A stretch of DNA of 64,000 nt from positions 1 to 64,000 of the forward strand of contig NZ_LR655691.1 in NCBI RefSeq assembly GCF_902168065.1. The letters run 5' to 3'. Positions 56,766 through 64,000 of this stretch are shown here, in pieces. How positions within the stretch are numbered: position 1 is the first letter of the stretch; the number at the start of each line of letters is the position of its first letter. The notes below the pieces were generated by a model that saw only the letters and a list, made by a program, of their open reading frames with translations, was not told the DNA's origin and ran no database searches. Both the position numbers and the translations under genes were made by a program. This DNA is from Mycobacterium tilburgii (GTDB lineage Bacteria > Actinomycetota > Actinomycetes > Mycobacteriales > Mycobacteriaceae).

Positions 56766-57029
56766 GTCGGCTTGAAGATGGTCAATCCGCTGCTTCGGCT
56801 GCCGTTCGACCCCTGCTACGCTTTCTCACGGTCGGTTTTCTGGCGCCGGTCTTCCGCGACGCGCTGGGCCTCACTTGGACCGAGGTCGAGCAGCGGCGCT
56901 TTGAACGGTTGTTCTTTTTGGTCGCTTTCGTGAACCGATTCATTCCCCCGTTCCTGTACCAAGGGGGAAGCCATGTACTGCTGGCGGGATGTCCGAGCGC
57001 CGGGTCGAGCGACGCGAACCGCTGCTGTA
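56766..57029 (+). pseudogene. MpaB/DUF2236-type oxygenase, C-terminal remnant
   Basis: Short segment MVNPLLRLPFD followed, in another frame, by LRFLTVGFLAPVFRDALGLT then WTEVEQRRFERLFFLVAFVN and RFIPPFLYQGGSHVLL, matching the C-terminus of the DUF2236 (MpaB / rubber-oxygenase-like) haem protein family. The haem-binding N-terminal part is absent. It was fused behind lpqL by a deletion. Confidence 0.65.
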
Positions 57030-57090
57030 GTCGCCGGGTGAAGATGCGAGGCGGGTCATGGAGCCGTTACGACGTATTCTGTAGCGCGGG

Positions 57091-57311
57091 GTGACCGTCG
57101 GCGCGCTGCTGGAGATCGCGCTGTGGCTTGCCGTGCCCTACATCGCGGCGGCGTCTGGGCCGCGATCCATCCCGAACGGCTGCACGAGCTCGAGGCGGAG
57201 TGGAGCAAGATGGTGCCGGCCGGCGCGAACATGGCCGCCCTTGGCGAGGTGATCGTGTTGTGGCCCGTGGTGTTGCTGCTCCCCACCTCGTGCATGCTGC
57301 CGGGGTCGTGA
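57091..57311 (+). pseudogene. Small two-helix membrane protein, frameshifted
   Basis: GTG 57091 encodes TVGALLEIALWLAVPYIAA; one frameshift in the GCGGCGGCG run then moves the rest to GVWAAIHPERLHELEAEWSK and ALGEVIVLWPVVLLLPTSCM. The native product would be about 73 residues with two helices. I do not recognise the family. It converges on the hydrolase gene with a 3-nt gap. Confidence 0.6.
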
Positions 57312-57314
57312 CGG

Positions 57315-57931
57315 CTACCCCAACATCCGCAGCGCCGCGTCAACCGCGAGCGCGGGTACATCGAGGGTGCTGGAACGCAAATCGTGTCGCGCGCCGGTGA
57401 TTTCGATGACTTCGGTCGGCGCCGCGATCAGCGCCGCAGCATCGCGCACCTCGACGGGTGTACCGAATGGATCCGAGGTGCCGTGGGTGAACACGGTCGG
57501 CACCCGGATGTCGGGCAGGTGTTCGGTGCGCAGCCGCTCCGGCTTCCCCGGCGGGTGCACCGGATAGGAGAACAGCGTCAGGACGTCGATGTGCGGTGAG
57601 TTCGTTTCGGCCACCACCATGGAGGTCTGCTGGCCTCCGTAGGAGTGCCCGCCCGCGATTAGCGGGCGGTCGGCCAGGCCGAGGCAGACGGTGATCGCCT
57701 CGACGATGCCCGCGCGGTCGGTGGTCGCCGAACCTGACGGGGGGCCTTTGGGGCGGCGCCGCCGGTAAGGCAGGTTGTACCGGATCGCCAGCCAGCCACG
57801 GCGGGCCCACTCGTCGCAAATCTGTTGTAGCAGTGGAGAATCCCGATCGCCTCCGGCGCCGTGAGTCAGCACGACGACACCGCGCGCCACCTCGTCGGGT
57901 GGGTGCGCGATGCCCGCGATCGTGTCGAGAT

Positions 57932-57935
<4 letters not shown>
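57315..57935 (-). CDS. Alpha/beta hydrolase (Rv0421c homologue)
   Basis: Serine hydrolase-fold protein of 206 residues in the dienelactone-hydrolase-like KANL3/Tex30 group. The nucleophile elbow is AGGHSYGGQQTSMV (about residue 97), with oxyanion residues in VVLTHGAGGDRDSPLLQ; the acid is probably in THGTSDPFGTPVEVRD and the His in ITGARHDLRSS. Substrate unknown. ATG 57935 overlaps the thiD stop by 4 nt, so it is the last gene of thiC-thiD-Rv0421c, though nothing in the sequence ties it to thiamine. Intact. Confidence 0.88.
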
Positions 57936-60432
<2,497 letters not shown>

Positions 60433-60525
60433 TCATCTCCCTACGCCGGCATTACCCGGTCAGGTTCGTACGGTCGACGGCCCCAAGCCGTCCTCTCAGC
60501 ACACTCAGCGTGCGCTCCCGCGCCT
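60433..60525 (-). promoter_or_regulatory. TPP riboswitch upstream of thiC
   Basis: Reading the minus strand from 60525: GCGGGAGCGC, then GTGCTGAGAGGACGG, then CGTACGAACCTGACCGGGTA and ATGCCGGCGTAGGGAG, all conserved THI-element blocks. The 3' P1 strand AGGGAG is 7-8 nt from the thiC ATG, so TPP would hide the ribosome-binding site as at thiO. Confidence 0.95.
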
Positions 60526-60679
60526 GTTTACTTTTGGTGTGGCTGGATTGCCCGCACCGACGTTACCCTGACCGCGCACGGATTGCGCCGCACGGGGACC
60601 ACCAGAGCGATCTAGATTACGAAAACCTGCCGGGCGCCGCGGGGCGGAGACGCTTTCCCGACGGGTGCGTCGCCGTCCG

Positions 60680-61420
60680 ATGAATTCGTGGGGGTGGAAT
60701 GATGAGCCCGTGCAGCAGCCCAAACAAACGGGCGCCGAGGGCGCGGAGGCCGCGCTCCCGTACCTCAATGTCGGCAGTTTCCGGTTCTGGTTCGACGGTG
60801 AACGCTGGGAGTGGTCCTACGAGGTTGCGCGAATGCACGGCTGCGAGCCGGGCACGGTGACGCCAGACGACACAACCGATGTTGTCTACACAAGCACCCC
60901 GAGGACCGGGAGCACGTTCGCGATCTGCCGCACCACGCCCTGCATTCTGGGGAGTCGTTCTGCATTCCGGGGAGTCGTTTTCCAGCCGTCACCGCTTCGT
61001 CGACACCACGGGCGGCGTGCACGAGGCGATTGTCGTGGCCGATCGTATGCTCGACGATGCGGGCGCGGTGCTGGGGACTGCGGGCTACTACATCGACCTG
61101 ACGAGCACATTCGACGAGAACCAGCCGGAAGTCCTCGACGATGCGCTGCCCGATCTGTTCGAGAACCGCGCGGTCATCGAGCAGGCTAAGGGTGTGTTGA
61201 TGGCCGTCTACCGGGTCGGCCCCGATCAGGCATTCCGGGTGTTGCAGTGGCGCTCGCAGGAGACCAACGTCAAACTACGCACTCTGGCCAAACAACTGGT
61301 CGACTAGGTCAGCGCTATGCCACCGTTGTCGGCGCCTATCCAGGGCCGGTTCGACCAACTGCTGCTCACGGTCCATGAGCGGATCCGCGCCGAAACGGGC
61401 CCCGAGCCCGGCCCCCAAGA
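60680..61420 (+). pseudogene. PAS-ANTAR RNA-binding regulator, frameshifted
   Basis: ANTAR proteins bind RNA hairpins to prevent transcription termination. ATG 60680 begins MNSWGWNDEPVQQPKQTGAE; the PAS-like domain FRFWFDGERWEWSYEVARMH shifts near 60890 to HKHPEDREHVRD, and a 20-bp tandem duplication at 60940-60979 shifts it again before SSRHRFVDTTGGVHEAIVVA. The ANTAR domain ENRAVIEQAKGVLMAVYRVG and AFRVLQWRSQETNVKLRTLA is complete, but a TAG follows AKQLVD, and the original C-terminus (MPPLSAPIQGRFDQLLLTVH) lies beyond it. Cognate target unknown. Confidence 0.82.
60940..60979. repeat. 20-bp tandem duplication causing a frameshift
   Basis: CTGCATTCTGGGGAGTCGTT (60940-60959) is followed immediately by a copy (60960-60979) differing only at one base (T to C in the middle). 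Twenty bases is not a multiple of three, so the duplication itself disrupts the PAS-ANTAR reading frame. Confidence 0.88.
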
Positions 61421-61424
61421 CCAG

Positions 61425-61700
61425 CTAGGCTTCTTCCATCGCCTCGCCGAGCTTCTCGAGCAGCTTGTTGTGGTGATTGCTGGCCAGCAGGTGCCCCGCC
61501 GCGATGACCAGCGCGACCGGCCAGTCGATCAGTTCGAACGCGGCCAGCGCGGCCAGACCGCCGTAGTAGGCCAGCTGTTCGGGGCGCGGGATCTCGGTCT
61601 GACCGACCAACGGCAGCTTCACGACGAACGTTTCGCCTTCGCGGATTTTCTGCACCGCGTCGCGTTGCGACGTCGCGCAGCGAGTTTTCTTTTCCGCCAT
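61425..61700 (-). CDS. Small membrane-associated protein (Rv0424c homologue)
   Basis: A 91-residue protein, the same length as H37Rv Rv0424c. A basic N-terminus (MAEKKTRCATSQRDAVQKIR) and a beta-like stretch (FVVKLPLVGQTEIP) precede one hydrophobic region (YYGGLAALAAFELIDWPVAL then VIAAGHLLA) and a charged tail (NKLLEKLGEAMEEA). Function unknown; in H37Rv it lies beside the large P-type ATPase gene ctpH, which is absent here. ATG 61700 is chosen over upstream in-frame codons because GAAAGG precedes it. Confidence 0.78.
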   Translation of the reverse strand: MAEKKTRCATSQRDAVQKIREGETFVVKLPLVGQTEIPRPEQLAYYGGLAALAAFELIDWPVALVIAAGHLLASNHHNKLLEKLGEAMEEA

Positions 61701-61764
61701 CATTTGCCTTTCAGTAACGAAGGGTTTGCCAACCCTCCGGGTGAGTTTGGTCACTGTCGGAGCT

Positions 61765-62055
61765 ATGGCGACCAAGTCGACAACCGAAATCCTGGCCGAT
61801 CCGATCGTCGCATCACTCGTTTCGGTGCTGAGTGTGCCGTTGTTCGAACTCTATGCGTTGCTGTGGCGGGCAGATCGTGGAGATCGTCGAGCCGGATCGC
61901 AGGCACCGCAGGCCTCCCCCGGTTCTCGGGCCGGGCGCCTCGCGGCCGCACGGGCAGTTGTGCCCCGATCCCTCGGTACACGGATCAAAGCGGTCCGGCC
62001 GGCCGCAGCACGCGACGGCATAACCCGTTCTGGGTCCGTTCCGGCCCGTTCCCAA
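61765..62055 (+). other. Unassigned stretch with a possible gene fragment
   Basis: Between two minus-strand small-protein genes. GGAG followed by ATG 61765 could start MATKSTTEILADPIVASLVS then VLSVPLFELYALLWR, which looks like real coding sequence, but the frame then becomes low-complexity Arg/Ala and a separate frame reads QIVEIVEPDRRHRRPPP. In H37Rv the ctpH gene (about 1,540 codons) occupies this position; I cannot show that this sequence derives from it. Probably a decayed remnant. Confidence 0.35.
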
Positions 62056-62493
62056 TCAGTTGGTGCTGCGTAAGTTGGTGGCGCCCGCCCGACGTCCGGT
62101 CGCCTTCTTTGCCGGCGACTTGGCGGCGGATATGCGCGGGGTGACCTTTTGCGGGACCGGCTCGCTGGGCACTCGGGTGAGACTGGCCTTCGGCGTGGCT
62201 TCGTCCCTCCGGTTCAACCGGCGCAACACCAGTGCACCGCCGCCGACGGCCAACAGCACCGGCCATTCGACCAGCCCGGTCAGCCCGAGCGCGCCGATGG
62301 CCAGCGCGGCCGCCGGCGTGGAATGACTGCCCGAGTTGATGCCGCGTTTGATGCCTTCCGCGGCTCCGGTGACGCCACCGACAATTCCGTTGACTGCCGC
62401 GCCCCCGACGGCGCCCGCGGCGGCGGTGGTGGCTTCTGCCGCGCGATTGACTGTTCTTCCCACGCTGCGGACTGCACCGCCGACGACACCCAT
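62056..62493 (-). CDS. Ala/Gly-rich small membrane protein
   Basis: 145 residues, family not recognised. The N-terminal half is a Gly/Ala/Val helix-forming region (MGVVGGAVRSVGRTVNRAAE, GAVGGAAVNGIVGGVTGAAE) resembling amphipathic repeats at the start of mycobacterial CtpI/CtpH-type ATPases. A hydrophobic segment follows (ALAIGALGLTGLVEWPVLLA, VGGGALVLRRL) and then a basic Lys/Pro/Ser tail (AAKSPAKKATGRRAG). ATG 62493 gives the hydrophobic N-terminus; the frame extends to 62529. Its LVEWPVLL resembles LIDWPVAL of the 61425 gene, so the two may be related. Confidence 0.7.
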   Translation of the reverse strand: MGVVGGAVRSVGRTVNRAAEATTAAAGAVGGAAVNGIVGGVTGAAEGIKRGINSGSHSTPAAALAIGALGLTGLVEWPVLLAVGGGALVLRRLNRRDEATPKASLTRVPSEPVPQKVTPRISAAKSPAKKATGRRAGATNLRSTN

Positions 62494-62651
62494 GATGACT
62501 CCCTGGTTCTTCGGTCGCATTCGTTGCAAACGCGTAGCAACATGTATACCCGCCGAATGGTAAGTAAAGGCTGTGACAACAAATTGTTCACGCTTATAAC
62601 ACGCGAAATGCTGCCACGTTCGGAACGCGCAGACAATGCGCGGCTGTCGCT

Positions 62652-63512
62652 TTACTCAGGTGTCAGATTGACAAACACCGGCGCGTGATCGCTGGGCGCC
62701 TTTCCCTTGCGCTCTTCTCGCACGATCTGCGTGTCCACTACCCGGCCCGGCCAGCGCTGGTGAGGCGAGGATGAAGTCGATGCGCATGCCTTGCTTTTTC
62801 TGGAATCGCAGTTGGGTGTAATCCCAATACGTGTAGACACCCGGGCTGGGGGTGAAAGGCCGGACTACATCGGTGAATTGCGCGTCGACGATGGCGTTGA
62901 AGGCATTTCGTTCGGGTTCGGAAACGTGCGTGGCGCCGACAAAGAATTCGGTGCTCCACACGTCTTCATCAGTAGGGGCGATGTTCCAGTCGCCGACCAA
63001 CGTGATCTGCGTGGACGGATCGTCGCGTAACCATTCGGCCGCAGTATACCGCAGGGCGGTAAGCCAATTCAGCTTGTATGTGTAATGCGGATCGGCCAGT
63101 GTGCGACCGTTGGGCACGTACAGGCTCCACACCCGGACCCCGCCGCGGGTGGCCGCCAATGCCCGGGCCTCGGCCATGGCCTCTACGTCCGGCTTGCTGC
63201 TCCAGGTGGGCTGGCCGTCGAATCCGATCTCCACGTTGTCCAGGCCGACCCGAGATGCGATGGCCACGCCGTTCCTATTGGGAGGCCGACGTGGGCGACC
63301 TCGTAGCCCGCCTCCAGGAACGGCAGGGCCGGGAATTGACCGTCGGAGCACTTCGTCTCCTGCATGGCGATCACGTCGACATCGGCGCGACCGAGCCAGT
63401 CGATGACGCGGTCGACACTACTGCGAATGGAGTTCACGTTCCAGGTCGCCAGTCGCACCCGCCGTGAATCCGGACGCCGTGAGTCGCCGCCATCAACCGT
63501 GCCGTCGGGCAT
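62652..63512 (-). pseudogene. xthA: Exonuclease III XthA, two frameshifts
   Basis: AP endonuclease/3'-exonuclease of base-excision repair, about 290 residues. ATG 63512 leads to RLATWNVNSIRSSVDRVIDW and DVIAMQETKCSDGQFPALPF with the catalytic Asn and Glu. Near 63275 the frame changes to NGVAIASRVGLDNVEIGFDG, WSLYVPNGRTLADPHYTYKL and TLVGDWNIAPTDEDVWS. Near 62770 it returns to the first frame for RKGKAPSDHAPVFVNLTPE with the catalytic DH. The two shifts cancel in length (861 nt), but the original frame meets a stop at 63183, so no active protein is made without recoding. Confidence 0.88.
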
Positions 63513-63514
63513 GG

Positions 63515-64000
63515 CTAGACCGTATCCCAGCCGCCCTGTCGGGCGTCGAAGTAGCGGCGGTCATGGTGCAGGCGGAAAGCCAGACGATGCGCCAAGCCGG
63601 CTGCGACGGCGTCGTTCTCGGTGACGACGAGATAGCCGCGCGTGGCGCCGAGCTGCACCCCGGCGGCCAGTACCGCCTCGTACCGCCGCGCCGCCGACTC
63701 CTCGTCGGCACCGTCGGTACCGCCCGGCACGGAAATCCCTACCCACCGGGTGCCGTCCGGCGCGTCGGTCACTGTCGCGCGATCCCCGTCGTCCGGCGAG
63801 GCGTAGCTCGAGGTCGGTGGTGCAGGTCCCGCACCAGCACCCGGCTCGGCCGATACGGCCACCGCTCGCGGTGGCACCGCCAGCAACCGGTCGGGGATGG
63901 CCAGCCACGGAATCACGCCCCGTTGCTCGTACCAATCCACGATCGCGGGCACCGCGCTGAGCCGGGCCGAAATATCAAGGGGCAACGCCGAATTGCCGGT
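63515..64000 (-). CDS. GNAT-type acetyltransferase (Rv0428c homologue), 5' end beyond window
   Basis: The last 161 or so codons of an acetyltransferase-fold protein, about 300 residues in H37Rv. The readable part includes IVDWYEQRGVIPWLAIPDRL, TVTDAPDGTRWVGISVPGG and the C-terminal GNAT segment RRYEAVLAAGVQLGATRGYL then VVTENDAVAAGLAHRLAFRL, HHDRRYFDAR. The frame is open to the window edge. It ends 2 nt before the xthA ATG, so the genes were co-transcribed. Whether it is intact cannot be judged from this part. Confidence 0.8.
   Translation of the reverse strand, partial: TGNSALPLDISARLSAVPAIVDWYEQRGVIPWLAIPDRLLAVPPRAVAVSAEPGAGAGPAPPTSSYASPDDGDRATVTDAPDGTRWVGISVPGGTDGADEESAARRYEAVLAAGVQLGATRGYLVVTENDAVAAGLAHRLAFRLHHDRRYFDARQGGWDTV

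Overview
The window is high-GC actinobacterial DNA. Gene order and protein sequences match the Mycobacterium tuberculosis H37Rv interval of about Rv0338c to Rv0428c, and protein details are closest to the M. avium complex (MAC). I count about 39 apparently intact genes and about 32 broken ones. Many of the broken genes carry several independent frameshifts, in-frame stops or internal deletions. Dense decay in a high-GC, MAC-like chromosome points to a host-restricted mycobacterium undergoing reductive evolution; M. lepraemurium is my best guess. The genus is near certain, the species is inference. All locus comparisons are from memory, with no search run.

Layout. 1-7.3 kb: etfD (cut by the left edge), a broken LuxR regulator, lipoprotein lpqJ, broken amidohydrolase and aldehyde dehydrogenase genes, an intact LysR regulator. 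7.3-18.3 kb: a sulfotransferase remnant, the heat-shock operon dnaK-grpE-dnaJ1-hspR with two HAIR operators, a broken aldose epimerase, a flavohaemoglobin-like reductase, a broken DUF3060 membrane gene, clpB with its own HAIR operator, a broken crotonase. 18.3-21.3 kb: ttfA (mycolate export), pyrE, a lipoprotein, an RNA methyltransferase. 21.3-28.4 kb: eroded LysR, xdhC-like, coxM and eutB genes, an intact GH76 hydrolase, a broken CoA transferase, a DedA protein, and fructose-bisphosphate aldolase fba with at least six lesions. 28.4-36.9 kb: Rv0361-like, DUF3151, broken cation efflux, rip2, Rv0358-like, purA, broken Rv0356c-like and purT, rhodanese, metZ. 36.9-46 kb: remnants of ndhA, a CDGP protein, two luciferase-like monooxygenases and ynfA; intact beta-lactamase-fold hydrolase and fgd1; broken pta and ackA; a broken DUF559 gene between two copies of an intergenic palindrome. 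46-51.4 kb: the intact glnX-glnH-pknG amino-acid sensing operon and mutT3. 51.4-60.5 kb: thiamine genes thiE, thiO-thiS-thiG and thiC-thiD, all intact, with two TPP riboswitches; between them lie broken sensor, CD225, lpqL and DUF2236 genes and an intact DUF2752 gene. 60.6-64 kb: a broken PAS-ANTAR regulator, two small membrane proteins, broken xthA, and an acetyltransferase cut by the right edge.

How it fits together. Retained functions are proteostasis under HspR control, cell-envelope export, purine and pyrimidine synthesis, thiamine synthesis, methionine synthesis, F420 redox chemistry and PknG signalling. Lost functions are peripheral oxidation (aldehyde dehydrogenase, xanthine/CO-dehydrogenase-like genes, ethanolamine lyase, monooxygenases), overflow metabolism (pta-ackA), formate-dependent purine synthesis, exonuclease III and the class II aldolase. 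From memory of H37Rv, the Rv0385-Rv0356 block is inverted here, which brings clpB close to the dnaK operon. I see no rRNA, tRNA, CRISPR array, transposase or prophage, and no convincing new multi-gene system; the most unusual signals are the decay pattern itself and several palindromic or duplicated sequences at lesion sites.
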